A DNA stretch of 64,000 nucleotides from Bacteroidales bacterium UBA6445 (GTDB lineage Bacteria > Bacteroidota > Bacteroidia > Bacteroidales > UBA932): contig DJOF01000021.1 of assembly GCA_002439585.1 (NCBI GenBank), positions 1 through 64,000 of the forward strand, in the 5' to 3' direction. The translations under genes were made by a program, and so were the position numbers. The notes under the pieces are model-generated. The model did no database searches. It had not been told where the DNA came from and worked only from the letters and a program-made list of their open reading frames with translations. Positions within the stretch are counted from its first letter, which is position 1. Each line of letters starts with the position of its first letter. Shown here one piece after another: positions 24,244 to 33,890 of the stretch.

Positions 24244-27027
24244 TTACCTGTCCCACCAACTTGTTGTCTTCTTGAATTTCAGCAAGTCAGACAGTGCAGA
24301 TGCGTTGGCGGCAATCCTGAAACTCCATGATTGCCATGTACCTGTAGGTACCCATGATACCTGAATATTAAAGCAGTGCAGGTCGTAGGTGGCGCTGAGC
24401 TGTGTGGTAGTCATCTTCATCGCCATCAAGTCAAATCCAGTTGTGGCGTTGAGTGTCATCTTCGGTGTAAGTTTGATATTGCCCGAAAGCCCGAGCGTCT
24501 GGGTGAACCTGTTGTTCGTTATTAGAGTATTGTTGGAGTATTGGTATGATTTGCTATACGAGAATGAATAATTGATGTTTACCGACCATGGAACATTGGG
24601 GTTGGTATAATACAGCCAGCCTCCTGGAATATATTCTCCTGTGATTGGGTGATAATAGATTCTCCTGTAATAATCAGCGGCAGACTGTCCTCCGCTACCG
24701 CCTTCGCTGCTTCCAGCGTTGGAGCCGTCATTGCCTTTGACAGCCCCGTCTCCAGACAGAGAGTAAGAGAGAGATGCGCTCGCATTGGTAAGCCGCAAAG
24801 GCTTTCCCCATCCTTGGGTCTGGACATTGAATTTGTTGATCTTGCGTCCGCGCTCGTCTATTGCGTAAGGATCGAAATTGGCATTGGCACTTATTCCTAT
24901 TTTCTCAAATATCGAGGTGGACATTGTAAGGCCTATATTGTTCAAGTTCAGGGAGTCTGCAAGGAAATTGTAGCCAGTGCTGAGATTCAGCTGGTCAATA
25001 AGCTTGACTTTCTTGACTCCTGCCCCAGTAGTGTCTCTGAGGTCACGGACTTTTGCCTCGAAATTGTTGCCAAGGCTGAAACTCATCGTGGCGGACTTTC
25101 CCTTTCCGGGAGGTGAATAAAGCTGCCCGCTGTAAATGTTGTAGTCGTATGCGTGACCGACACCGTTCTTGTCCGTATAGTACAGAGTTCTGTATCCGTT
25201 GGCAAAAGTTCCTTTCTCAGGACTTAGTGACAGTGACAGTGAAGGGGAAACGACATGTCTTATAGCCTGTATTTTGTGAGCCTTGCCGAAATTGAACATA
25301 CCGTAAAGCCTCGTGCTCATGGACACGCTTCCCGAATAATTCTGGCTTATGCCGAATGTGCTGAACTGTCCGGCATCGACTGATTCAACTCGGTCAGTCT
25401 CAGGGTTGTACTCATATTCCGTCTTCCTGAAGAACCAGTTCTGACCGTAGCTGACGCTCGGTGTGAAATTGAGATATTTCGCTATGGTGAAATTAGGCAG
25501 CCCTATCTGGAAACTGTGAGTCATTCCGTTCTGGAACTTGTCCATGAAGCCGTCTTCCATGAATTCAGAAGCCTTGAAATTGACCTTATTCTGCAAAGTT
25601 GTGTTGTATCCGAGAGAAAATTTCTCATAGAATTTCTCCTTGCCGACCCTGTTCTTCTGCTTGAAAGGATAGAACCTTGTCACAGAGAATGTTATGTTAG
25701 GAAGGGTAAAAGCATACGAACTGTCCCTTGAATTCTGGCTGTGCAGGGCATTGATCGACAGGTTGAATCTCCCGTTCCAGTTCTTGGAATAGGAGATGGA
25801 TGAAGACGCCTGATTCTGCAACGCGTCCTGTACCGATGACGAATTGTATTTACTGTTGGACGGGCTTGAGAAATTGACAGAAGCACTGAATGTCGTTCCG
25901 GGATGCGCCTTGGAATCCTGAGAATGTGACCATTTGAGGCCGAAGTTCCTTGTCTGGAAGAAGTCCGAGCTGCCCTTCTCTCCTGTCTGGTCATTGGAAA
26001 TGTTCATGGAGAACATTCCGTTGGCCTTATAATTGATTTTGTATCTGGAGTTTACATCCAAGCCCCATGATCCTAAAGTGTATATATCACCGGTAACAGA
26101 GAGATCCAGATAATCCCCGAATACGAAATACATTCCCAAGTCTCTCAGATAGAAACCCCTCGAATTCTCCTCTCCGAAAGTAGGCATGAGAAGTCCGGTA
26201 GCCCGGTCAGGCCTTTTGGGAATGAAGCCGAAAGGCAGGGCAACAGGAAGTGGAACATCTTCGATTACAGGATATGCAGGGCCGAAAACCGTCTTTCGCG
26301 AGGGCTTGGTAATGACTTTTGCCGATGTGAGATGCAGGTAATAATGCGGATGCTCAAGATCGCACACGGTATATTGTGCCTTCTTTATATTGATGGAACG
26401 GTCCGGAAGCATCTTGATGTCCTTTCCGTGCATAAGACCCTCATCCTGCTGCGTTGTCATGTTCGTGATACGGGCTTTCTTTGTGTTGAAGTTGTACCGT
26501 ACCTCATCCATGGAGTATGACGCCCCTCCTTCCTTCATTACAGGACGTCCCTTGACTTCTCCTGTGAGCGTGTCCAAAGTGCCTTTGGCAAATACGGTAC
26601 CTGTCTTAAGATCGTACTCCATATAGTCGGCACTAAGCTCCATATTGTCGTATTTGACGGTGACGTCACCGTAATAGTAGATCTTGCGCTGTCCGTCCGA
26701 AAATACTTCTACAACCGAATCTTTCGCAGTGGAGAATGCCGGTCTCTTGAGAGAACTCTTCTGCTGGAGAGCCGCAGAGTCTATCTTGAAAAGAGAGTCA
26801 GCCCTGTGGATAGAATCCATTACTGCCTTTAGAGAGTCGCTCATCGGTGGGATACTGTCCTTGTTGTAGGCAACGGCCTGACTGAACGTTGTCTTTGGTT
26901 GACGACGCTGCCTTCTGCCATTATCCTGGGACCTGCCAGTATATGATATCGTTATGGAAAATACAAGTAGGAGGAATGCAAGCAGACCTCCCCGGCTTAA
27001 GTCTCGAAACCTATTGCCAGAACCCAT
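24244..27027 (-). CDS. lptD: LPS-assembly protein LptD (OstA family)
   Basis: About 927 residues from ATG 27027. A signal sequence (LLAFLLLVFSITISYTG) is followed by a Lys/Arg/Gln-rich stretch, then the OstA/LptA-like periplasmic domain (RKIYYYGDVTVKYDNMELSA, VFAKGTLDTLTG) up to about residue 230, then a large outer-membrane beta-barrel with alternating aromatic strands to the C-terminus. It inserts lipopolysaccharide into the outer leaflet. The Bacteroidota type differs strongly from E. coli LptD, but the domain order is the same. The gene runs towards rho with 77 bases to the rho frame. A near-perfect promoter match directly abuts the ATG, which is odd. Confidence 0.88.
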   Translation of the reverse strand: MGSGNRFRDLSRGGLLAFLLLVFSITISYTGRSQDNGRRQRRQPKTTFSQAVAYNKDSIPPMSDSLKAVMDSIHRADSLFKIDSAALQQKSSLKRPAFSTAKDSVVEVFSDGQRKIYYYGDVTVKYDNMELSADYMEYDLKTGTVFAKGTLDTLTGEVKGRPVMKEGGASYSMDEVRYNFNTKKARITNMTTQQDEGLMHGKDIKMLPDRSINIKKAQYTVCDLEHPHYYLHLTSAKVITKPSRKTVFGPAYPVIEDVPLPVALPFGFIPKRPDRATGLLMPTFGEENSRGFYLRDLGMYFVFGDYLDLSVTGDIYTLGSWGLDVNSRYKINYKANGMFSMNISNDQTGEKGSSDFFQTRNFGLKWSHSQDSKAHPGTTFSASVNFSSPSNSKYNSSSVQDALQNQASSSISYSKNWNGRFNLSINALHSQNSRDSSYAFTLPNITFSVTRFYPFKQKNRVGKEKFYEKFSLGYNTTLQNKVNFKASEFMEDGFMDKFQNGMTHSFQIGLPNFTIAKYLNFTPSVSYGQNWFFRKTEYEYNPETDRVESVDAGQFSTFGISQNYSGSVSMSTRLYGMFNFGKAHKIQAIRHVVSPSLSLSLSPEKGTFANGYRTLYYTDKNGVGHAYDYNIYSGQLYSPPGKGKSATMSFSLGNNFEAKVRDLRDTTGAGVKKVKLIDQLNLSTGYNFLADSLNLNNIGLTMSTSIFEKIGISANANFDPYAIDERGRKINKFNVQTQGWGKPLRLTNASASLSYSLSGDGAVKGNDGSNAGSSEGGSGGQSAADYYRRIYYHPITGEYIPGGWLYYTNPNVPWSVNINYSFSYSKSYQYSNNTLITNNRFTQTLGLSGNIKLTPKMTLNATTGFDLMAMKMTTTQLSATYDLHCFNIQVSWVPTGTWQSWSFRIAANASALSDLLKFKKTTSWWDR

Positions 27028-27059
27028 CAAATATATGCAATTAAATAAATTTCTGCAAA
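27028..27059 (-). promoter_or_regulatory. Promoter-like match abutting the lptD start
   Basis: Minus-strand TTTG (27059-27056), 20 bases, TATATTTG (27035-27028), immediately followed by the lptD ATG. Because transcription should begin a few bases after the -7 box, the start codon would be upstream of, or at, the RNA 5' end. Either the match is chance, transcription starts unusually close, or lptD uses another start. Confidence 0.45.
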
Positions 27060-27096
27060 ATTTCGTAAATTAGCAGATTACAAATATAAAGCCATT

Positions 27097-28263
27097 TTGA
27101 GACAAAAACAAACTCTCCTTGTCTTGCTGGCCATCTTGGTCATGCCGTTCTCTGTCCTTGCCACGACAGGAAATGATCGTCCTGTCCTGAAGACCGTGTG
27201 CATTGACGCTGGGCATGGAGGCAAGGACCCTGGCTGTGTCAGCAAGGACAGACGTACGTACGAGAGTCGTATAGTACTTGATATAGCATCTAAGTTAGCT
27301 GAAAGGATAAGGCAGTCTTGTCCAGAGATAAAGGTAGTGATGACAAGAAGCACCGACACTTTCGTCACTCTTGCTGGCAGGGCTCAGATAGCCAATGATG
27401 CGGGAGCTGATCTTTTTATATCCATACATGTAAATACGGCGGCATCAACATCAGCCTCAGGATATTCCGTGCATGTTCTCGGCCCCTCGTCCAACAAGAA
27501 CAGAGACCTCTTTGCGTATAATATGGATGTCTGCAAGCGAGAAAATGCGGTGATGTTTCTTGAAGAAGACTATTCGACTACGTATCAGGGATTTGACCCT
27601 GATGATCCGCAGTCTTTCATCTTCTTTAACTTGATGCATAATGCTTTTCTGGAGCAGAGTTTGCTTTTTGCCCAGGATGTGGAGAAATCAATGTCTGCCG
27701 GTCCGATCAAGCGCAGCAGGGGTATATGGCAGGACCCTTTTTATGTCCTTTGGAAGACAGCCATGCCATCAGCCTTGATTGAGGTTGGATTCATGTCCAA
27801 TTCTTCCGACCTGGCCAAGCTGCGTACCTCTCAAGGACGTCAGTCTATTGCGGATGCGATCTTCAAAGCGTTTACCGTGTTCAAGAAGAGATATGACGGC
27901 AGTGTAAGCGGAGTGGAGTCTGTCTCGGGATCTTCCTCTACAACTTCAACCGCGAAGACAGAAGGCGGTTACTTTCAAGGTTCAGGAAGTGAGTCAGGTG
28001 ATGCCGCAGCGTCAGGATCTTTGACATCTACCCCACGATACGGTATTCAGGTACTTGCATCTTCTCGCAGGAAGGAGACCAATGATCCATTTTTCAAAGG
28101 ATACAAGTGCGAGCGCTACCGTTCGGGGAATATTTATAAATATATAATATGTATAGACGGATCGCTTGAGAATGTACGACAGGATTACCGAACCTTGTCA
28201 CGCAAATTCTCTGGCTCTTTTATTGTAGTGATTGACGACGGTGCGGTCACTCCGTACAGATAG
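27097..28263 (+). CDS. N-acetylmuramoyl-L-alanine amidase with C-terminal SPOR-like domain
   Basis: 388 residues with TTG start at 27097; the signal peptide QTLLVLLAILVMPFSVLA places it in the periplasm. The Amidase_3 domain (about 30-265) shows the zinc site IDAGHGGKDPG, the glutamate in TYESRIV, ISIHVN, and the catalytic Glu in LIEVGFM; it cleaves the amide between MurNAc and the stem peptide during cell separation. A Ser/Gly-rich linker precedes a final 80 residues (RYGIQVLASS to FIVVIDDG) that look like a SPOR peptidoglycan-binding domain. The MlaD-like gene follows after 7 bases. Confidence 0.9.
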   Translation: MRQKQTLLVLLAILVMPFSVLATTGNDRPVLKTVCIDAGHGGKDPGCVSKDRRTYESRIVLDIASKLAERIRQSCPEIKVVMTRSTDTFVTLAGRAQIANDAGADLFISIHVNTAASTSASGYSVHVLGPSSNKNRDLFAYNMDVCKRENAVMFLEEDYSTTYQGFDPDDPQSFIFFNLMHNAFLEQSLLFAQDVEKSMSAGPIKRSRGIWQDPFYVLWKTAMPSALIEVGFMSNSSDLAKLRTSQGRQSIADAIFKAFTVFKKRYDGSVSGVESVSGSSSTTSTAKTEGGYFQGSGSESGDAAASGSLTSTPRYGIQVLASSRRKETNDPFFKGYKCERYRSGNIYKYIICIDGSLENVRQDYRTLSRKFSGSFIVVIDDGAVTPYR

Positions 28264-28270
28264 AAACGTT

Positions 28271-29182
28271 ATGAGTATCAGTAGAGAAACAAAGATCGGA
28301 ATATTCGTGGTCGCAGTGCTGACCGCATCTTTTTTTGTTATCAATTATTTAAGGAATGAGGATCTTTTCGGCAGTGAGATAGATATTGTCTCACATTACA
28401 AGACAGTAGAAGGACTTGTCCCGTCCAATCCTGTATATCTCAAAGGCTATAAGATAGGTTCTGTGTCAGATGTGGACTATGATCCCGAGTCAGACTCATT
28501 CGAGGTTACATGTTCTATAAACAAGAAGTTCCGTATCCCAGTGGATAGCCGCATGACTATATATAGTGTAGACCTTATGGGAGGGAAAGGCATTAGGATA
28601 GATCTTGGGGCAGCATCGGAGTATGCCAAGAATGGCACCGAACTTCAGCCGTTCCACGCTCCGGACATGGTTGCGTCACTTACAAGTCAGATAAGTCCGC
28701 TTATATCGCGCCTGACAACGGCCGTTGACAGTATTACCGTATCATCAGGACATGTCAATAGGATCTTGGCTTCAGTCAATGAAGATACGGTAGCATTGGC
28801 ACTTGCTTCTCTGAAAGCCTCCATTGATGATATACGGAGCTTGACGGACGTTGCAGAGAGACATGGAGACGACATAGGCGATATTGTGGTTAATCTCTCG
28901 CAGGCAACATCCCGTTTCTCTTCGATTGCTGATCAGGCAGATACTGTGATGTCGGATATAGGTGTCATCGTATCAGATGTCAAGGTGGCGAGGATTGATT
29001 CTGTCGCTCTGTCATTCCGCAGACTTGCCGATATGCTCTCCGAGTCGGATGGAACATTCGCACGCCTTGCTTCGGAGGGTGATGTCTACAATTCTCTTCG
29101 CAAGCTGCTCGATGATGCGGATACTCTTGTCAAGAAAATCGAAGAAAATCCTAAAAAATATATACGTATAAAAGTTTTCTGA
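28271..29182 (+). CDS. MlaD/MCE-family lipid-transport protein
   Basis: 303 residues from ATG 28271, 7 bases after the amidase stop. One N-terminal membrane anchor (IGIFVVAVLTASFFVINYL) leads into the MCE domain: VSHYKTVEGLVPSNPVYLKGYKIGSV at about 38-63 and YSVDLMGGKGIRIDLG near 100. The rest (about 130-290) is a long coiled-coil-like helix rich in Ser, Asp, Ile and Val. The periplasmic MCE ring of such proteins carries phospholipids between the membranes with an ABC transporter (MlaE/F), which is not encoded here. The pairing with a cell-wall amidase is common in Bacteroidota. Confidence 0.87.
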   Translation: MSISRETKIGIFVVAVLTASFFVINYLRNEDLFGSEIDIVSHYKTVEGLVPSNPVYLKGYKIGSVSDVDYDPESDSFEVTCSINKKFRIPVDSRMTIYSVDLMGGKGIRIDLGAASEYAKNGTELQPFHAPDMVASLTSQISPLISRLTTAVDSITVSSGHVNRILASVNEDTVALALASLKASIDDIRSLTDVAERHGDDIGDIVVNLSQATSRFSSIADQADTVMSDIGVIVSDVKVARIDSVALSFRRLADMLSESDGTFARLASEGDVYNSLRKLLDDADTLVKKIEENPKKYIRIKVF

Positions 29183-29402
29183 TGAAAACTCTGTAAAGGC
29201 GCCATAAAAGCGTTAGTATTCATTATTTAAACATTTTTAATTATTTTGGAATTATTATAAAATCGATACCCAGTTTAGAGCGTCTGTAATAGAGTTTTGA
29301 TTTCATAATAGCTTAATTAATAAAGTGATACGAAATTATAGTTTTGGATTTTTATAACTTATTGGGATGTAAAATATTTCTAAATCGCAATAATAGTTGT
29401 GA

Positions 29403-29433
29403 TTTTTTATGATCTATTTTTCATCTACTTTTG
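29403..29433 (+). promoter_or_regulatory. Probable dnaA promoter
   Basis: TTTT (29403-29406), 19 bases, TACTTTTG (29426-29433); one mismatch to consensus. It lies in the 382-base AT-rich gap 29183-29564, which holds no gene. A second -7-like TAGTTTTG at 29339-29346 lacks a -33 box. Confidence 0.6.
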
Positions 29434-29436
29434 TAA

Positions 29437-29478
29437 AGCATCGGAAATGAGGTTGACCTCTGTCCGGTGCTATTTTTA
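29437..29478 (+). terminator. Hairpin with T-run at the 5' end of the dnaA leader
   Basis: AGCATCGGA pairs with TCCGGTGCT (with one G-T pair), then an inner GAGG/CCTC stem closes a TTGA loop; TATTTTTAA follows. It begins right where transcription from 29403-29433 should start, so it is either an attenuator or 5' mRNA cap of dnaA, or the terminator of the mlaD-like gene upstream if that promoter is not used. Confidence 0.6.
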
Positions 29479-29564
29479 ACTCTGAAGCCTGTTTGATTTT
29501 ATCTGACAATTTGATGGTGAATGATTAGGGCTTCTGAATAAGTATCTAATTTTCTATCGGGTAT

Positions 29565-30986
29565 ATGGGCAAGGAATTGACTTACAGTGAGATTTGGGAT
29601 AAATGCCTGGGCGTGATCTCTTCAATAGTGGAGCCGTCCAAGTTTAAGCAGTGGTTTACGCCTCTAAAGCCCGTTGCCCTGCAGGGTTCAACCATTACAA
29701 TAGAAGTACCTTCAGACTTCTACCGGAAATATCTTGAAGAAGTGTATCTTGACGTTTTACGCAAGACTCTCAAGAGGGTTATAGGTCCGGAGGCCAAGCT
29801 TGTATATACAGTGTCGCCTGTAAGGGTGCAGCCTCCGATGACATTTCCTGCTGCTGGTGCATCTACACCCGTCAACAAGCCTATATCTGTCACTACATAT
29901 CCTGCCGGTTCCAATCCGGGGCCGTTTGTTTTCCCTGGTCTGAGGAAGATACAGGTCAACCCAAGGCTCAATCCGGTATATTGTTTCGGCAATATGGTAG
30001 AGGGTGAGTGTAACAAGATGGGTATAACGGCCGGAGAGAATATATCCGATGCTCCGGGCAATACTCCATACAATCCTCTGTTTCTATTCGGAGGTCCGGG
30101 GCTCGGCAAGACACATCTGTGTCAGGCTATAGGCATCTCGATCAAGGAGAAATATCCTGATCTTACTGTGCTGTATGTTACAGGCAATGAGTTTAAGACC
30201 CAGTATATGGATGCCGTGAACGTAAGGAACAAGCTGACAGATTTCATGGCTTTCTACCAGAGGATAGATGTCCTTATTGTGGATGATATACAGGATCTTA
30301 TAGGGCCTGGTTCTCAGAATGCATTCTTCAATGTATTCAATCATCTGCACGAGAATGGCAAACAGCTGATTTTCACATCAGACCGCGCCCCTGTGGATTT
30401 GCAGAATTTTGAGGAGAGGCTTCTTTCTCGACTGAAGTGGGGCTTGTCCATCGAACTTCAGAGGCCGTCATTTACAACAAGAGTGGAGATGCTCAAGTCG
30501 CGTAGCTTCCGCGAAGGAGTAAAGGTAAGTGATGATGTCCTCTCTTATCTTGCAGGCAAGATTACTTCCAACTTCAGAGAGCTTGAGGGAGCACTCATAT
30601 CACTTATTGCCCATGCTACTTTGATTCATCAGGAGATGAACCTTTCTCTCGCAGAGAAGATTGCCGGCAAGATTGCCGGAGACAATAAGGCCGAGGTTAC
30701 CCTTGCTTCTGTCAAGAAGACTGTCTGCGATTATTTCAACATTACCAAAGACATGCTTGTGTCCAAATCTCGCAAAAGGCAGATCGTGCAGGCTCGCCAG
30801 ATAGCAATGTATATGGGCAGAAGCCATATTGGCTGCTCCTTGTCCACTATTGGCGCGGAACTTGGAGGGAAGAACCATGCTACAGTGATGCATGCATGCA
30901 ATACGGTCGCTGATCTTATGGATACTGACAAAGTTTTCCGCCAGTATGTGACCGATATCGAGAAGATGCTGACAGCTGTACGGTAA
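29565..30986 (+). CDS. dnaA: Chromosomal replication initiator DnaA
   Basis: 473 residues, normal length. Domain I (about 1-85, YSEIWDKCLGVISSIVEPSKF) is followed by a Pro-rich linker, then the AAA+ core with Walker A GGPGLGKTH at 176-184 and Walker B VLIVDDIQDL, sensor region FTSDRAP, and domain IV with GGKNHATVMHA, the DnaA-box binding signature, near the C-terminus. It opens the origin in its ATP form. pepD and rpe follow closely. I saw no cluster of DnaA boxes in the flanking gap, so the origin is probably elsewhere. Confidence 0.96.
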   Translation: MGKELTYSEIWDKCLGVISSIVEPSKFKQWFTPLKPVALQGSTITIEVPSDFYRKYLEEVYLDVLRKTLKRVIGPEAKLVYTVSPVRVQPPMTFPAAGASTPVNKPISVTTYPAGSNPGPFVFPGLRKIQVNPRLNPVYCFGNMVEGECNKMGITAGENISDAPGNTPYNPLFLFGGPGLGKTHLCQAIGISIKEKYPDLTVLYVTGNEFKTQYMDAVNVRNKLTDFMAFYQRIDVLIVDDIQDLIGPGSQNAFFNVFNHLHENGKQLIFTSDRAPVDLQNFEERLLSRLKWGLSIELQRPSFTTRVEMLKSRSFREGVKVSDDVLSYLAGKITSNFRELEGALISLIAHATLIHQEMNLSLAEKIAGKIAGDNKAEVTLASVKKTVCDYFNITKDMLVSKSRKRQIVQARQIAMYMGRSHIGCSLSTIGAELGGKNHATVMHACNTVADLMDTDKVFRQYVTDIEKMLTAVR

Positions 30987-31002
30987 TACAATACTGTAAA
31001 TT

Positions 31003-32433
31003 ATGAATTCAGATTCGGTTCTAGAAATTTTCCGCGAGATCACTAGGATTCCTCGCGAGTCAGGTCATGAGCAGAAGATGACCGCCTTTCTCCAGCAATT
31101 TGCCAAAGAGCATTCACTTGCATGCAAGACAGACGAGATTGGTAATGTGCTTATTACTAAAGAAGCTTCCAAAGGCAAGGAGAATGTGCCTGCGATAGTA
31201 CTCCAGAGTCATCAGGATATGGTATGCGAGAAGCTTTCTGGATGTGTCCATGATTTCTCCAAGGATCCTATAGATTATGTCGTTGAAGACGGCTGGATGA
31301 TTGCCAAGCAGACCACTCTTGGTGCCGATGACGGTATTGGTGTGGCTGCTTCTCTCGCACTTCTGAAGAGTGATCTTCCTATGGGCAAGATCGAGTGCCT
31401 CTTCACCATTTCTGAAGAGACTGGGATGGACGGGGCTCAAGCACTTAAGCCGGGATTCTTCACAGCCAAGACTCTTATCAATCTGGATTCTGAAGATGAG
31501 GGTCAACTTTTTGTTGGGTGTGCAGGCGGGATCGACACTACTGCTGTTTTCCGTTACAAAGGTGAGACTGTAATGCCTGACAAAGAGACCGTCAAGCTGC
31601 ATATATTCAATGCAATAGGTGGACATAGCGGTGACGATATCAATAAGGAACGCGCCAATACGGTACAGCTTATGGCACGTTTCCTCTATATGGAGTTGAA
31701 TCACGGGTATCAGTTGCTTCTGTTTATGGGAGGCAACAAACGCAACGCAATCGCCCGTGAGTGTGAGGCTATAATCGCAGTAGGCAAGGACAAGGTCAGC
31801 GAGTTTTGCTCTCGTTTTGAGGCTTTTGCTAAAGATGTGAAGGCCGAATTTGCAGTATCCGATCCCTCGATTGCATTTGAGTGCAGTAAATATCAGTTTA
31901 CAGAGAAGGCGGTTGAGCATGATGTTGCAAAAGCGTTTGTTATGTCTCTTCTTGCCGTTCATCATGGTGTGCTTGCTATGAGTCAGGATATAGAGGGACT
32001 TGTCGAGACTTCAAGCAATCTTGCAGCCGTGGATATGAGTCGTTTCGGAGAGATTGTAGTCAAGACTAGCCAGAGGAGTTCGGTAGAGTCTCGCAAGAAG
32101 TTCATTGCAGATAAGGTAGAGGCTGCTTTCCTTCTTGCAGGTGCTCAGGTGAGCCATTCTGACCCTTATCCGGGATGGAAACCAAACCTTGACTCCCATA
32201 TACTTCGGGTCTGCGAGGCTTCTTATGAGAAACTTTTCGGTACAAAGCCTGAAGTTAGGGCTATTCATGCAGGTCTGGAATGCGGTCTGTTCCTTACAAA
32301 GTTCCCTGATCTGGATATGATATCTTTCGGTCCTACGCTTAGGGGTGTACATGCTCCTGGGGAGAGACTTGACCTTGCTTCCAATGTTAAGTTTGTAGAA
32401 CTTCTTACCGACGTAGTCACCAATTTCAAATGA
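31003..32433 (+). CDS. pepD: Aminoacyl-histidine dipeptidase (M20 family)
   Basis: 476 residues. Cytoplasmic dimetal peptidase that splits Xaa-His dipeptides and other small peptides. Metal ligands and catalysts are in LQSHQDMV (about residue 68-75), LGADDGIGVA (about 108-117), SEETGMDGA (about 140-148) and, at the C-terminus, IHAGLECGLF and ISFGPTLRGVHAPGE, the PepD hallmark. It starts 16 bases after dnaA, and its TGA overlaps the rpe ATG by four bases, so the three genes form an operon. Confidence 0.93.
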   Translation: MNSDSVLEIFREITRIPRESGHEQKMTAFLQQFAKEHSLACKTDEIGNVLITKEASKGKENVPAIVLQSHQDMVCEKLSGCVHDFSKDPIDYVVEDGWMIAKQTTLGADDGIGVAASLALLKSDLPMGKIECLFTISEETGMDGAQALKPGFFTAKTLINLDSEDEGQLFVGCAGGIDTTAVFRYKGETVMPDKETVKLHIFNAIGGHSGDDINKERANTVQLMARFLYMELNHGYQLLLFMGGNKRNAIARECEAIIAVGKDKVSEFCSRFEAFAKDVKAEFAVSDPSIAFECSKYQFTEKAVEHDVAKAFVMSLLAVHHGVLAMSQDIEGLVETSSNLAAVDMSRFGEIVVKTSQRSSVESRKKFIADKVEAAFLLAGAQVSHSDPYPGWKPNLDSHILRVCEASYEKLFGTKPEVRAIHAGLECGLFLTKFPDLDMISFGPTLRGVHAPGERLDLASNVKFVELLTDVVTNFK

Positions 32434-33086
32434 TACAGCTTGCCCCTTCCATGTTGTCCGCTGACTTCCTCCATCTGGAGAAAGACGTGGAGTTTGTAAA
32501 CGCAAATGCGGATCTCTTCCATTTGGATATCATGGACGGGAGTTTTGTTCCCAACATATCCTATGGATTTCCGGTTGTCGAGGCTATATCCAGAAAGGCA
32601 AGGAAGCCTTTGGATGCTCATTTGATGATAGTTCATCCCGAGAAATATTTCGCCCGTTTCGCATCGGCAGGGGCAGATATGCTGAGTTTTCATCTTGAAG
32701 CAGCTATAGCAGACGGCTCTGATCCTTCTTCACTTGCTGCTGCAGTTAAGGCAGAAGGCATGCAGGCAGGAATTGCTGTCAATCCCGATATGCCTTTAGA
32801 GAGGTTGATTCCTTATCTCGGGGATTTTGATTTTGTAGTGCTTATGTCTGTCTTTGCAGGATTTGGCGGACAGAAATTCATTCCTGAGTCTATTGACAGA
32901 CTTAAGGCTCTCAAGAAAGAGATTCTCGCACGTAAGATAGATTGCCGGATTGAGGTAGACGGAGGGATCGGCCCGTCCAATGCTTCTATTCTTGCCCAAG
33001 CAGGGGCAGACATACTTGTTGCGGGTAGTTCCGTCTTCAAGTCATCAGATCCCGCTGCAACTGCTTCCGCCATAAGGAGTTGTTAG
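32430..33086 (+). CDS. rpe: Ribulose-phosphate 3-epimerase
   Basis: 218 residues, usual length; TIM barrel. It interconverts ribulose 5-phosphate and xylulose 5-phosphate in the pentose phosphate pathway. Motifs in order: LAPSMLSADFLHLE, LFHLDIMDGSFVPNISYG with active-site Asp and His, DAHLMIVHPEKY, FVVLMSVFAGFGGQKFI, and IEVDGGIGPSNA with the second catalytic Asp. The ATGA overlap with pepD shows translational coupling. It ends 51 bases before the convergent birA, with no clear terminator between them. Confidence 0.95.
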   Translation: MIQLAPSMLSADFLHLEKDVEFVNANADLFHLDIMDGSFVPNISYGFPVVEAISRKARKPLDAHLMIVHPEKYFARFASAGADMLSFHLEAAIADGSDPSSLAAAVKAEGMQAGIAVNPDMPLERLIPYLGDFDFVVLMSVFAGFGGQKFIPESIDRLKALKKEILARKIDCRIEVDGGIGPSNASILAQAGADILVAGSSVFKSSDPAATASAIRSC

Positions 33087-33137
33087 GGTGTCTGCTGTCA
33101 TTGCTGGTCTTGCGGCTGGAGACTTTGCATTAAAGAC

Positions 33138-33890
33138 TTATAGAATGTAGCCGATCTCTTTGAATGAGAAACTCTTGACTTTTCCATCTGGCATCTCAAC
33201 AAGGAGCAGTCCTGTGTCGGAGATGCCTTTTATCGTACCTGTGAATTCGGTATCAGACAAGTAGTCCTTATATTGGCATGGGGAATCCTTGCGGTACAGC
33301 CCTTCAAGATAGTCATGGCGCAAATGATCACGATTTCCCGCTTCCAGTTCTCTAAGTGTGGAGGTGAATGTCTCAATAAATCTTTCCAACTCTCTTTCGA
33401 TTGAATAGCTTCCACCTCTAACAAGCGCAACTGAAGTAGGGTTAAGGAGTCCAGCTGGGAAGTCGGTCTGGTTGAGATTGATACCTATACCTATTATTGA
33501 TGAGGACAAGTATGTCCCTGTCGAGGCATTTTCTATAAGCATTCCGCATATCTTTCTATCACCGACATAGATGTCATTGGGCCATTTGATCTTAGAGTCT
33601 ATTCCATGGGCGTCCTTGAGATATTTCCTGACAGACAGAGCGCTGACTTCGCTTACTACAAACTGCTCCTGAGATGAGACTCTGAGAGAGTCAGTGTATT
33701 TAAGAACTATGGTGAATGTAAGGTTCTCTCCGGAAGCACTTTGCCATGTGTTTCCTCTCTGTCCTCTTCCAGCACTCTGAAAGCGCGCAGCGATAACTGA
33801 CATTTTGTTAAGTTCTAGAAGCTCTCTTCTGGCTTCCGCGTTGGTGGAATCAATGCTGTCAAACCAAGTTATGGGGTAGTTGGTTTTCAT
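33138..33890 (-). CDS. birA: Biotin--protein ligase
   Basis: 250 residues, without the N-terminal DNA-binding domain of E. coli BirA, so it is a pure ligase. SIDSTNAEARRELL starts the catalytic domain; AGRGQRGNTWQS (about 42-53) binds biotinyl-AMP; IKWPNDIYVGDRKICGMLIE holds the catalytic Lys. It charges biotin carriers, and one is encoded in this window (the AMKMEN carrier at 53670-54122). It is divergent from rsfS with a small promoter region between them. Confidence 0.93.
   Translation of the reverse strand: MKTNYPITWFDSIDSTNAEARRELLELNKMSVIAARFQSAGRGQRGNTWQSASGENLTFTIVLKYTDSLRVSSQEQFVVSEVSALSVRKYLKDAHGIDSKIKWPNDIYVGDRKICGMLIENASTGTYLSSSIIGIGINLNQTDFPAGLLNPTSVALVRGGSYSIERELERFIETFTSTLRELEAGNRDHLRHDYLEGLYRKDSPCQYKDYLSDTEFTGTIKGISDTGLLLVEMPDGKVKSFSFKEIGYIL

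Noticed and set aside
29183..29564. Possible replication origin next to dnaA
   Set aside because: AT-rich, but I found no cluster of TTATCCACA-like boxes on either strand.
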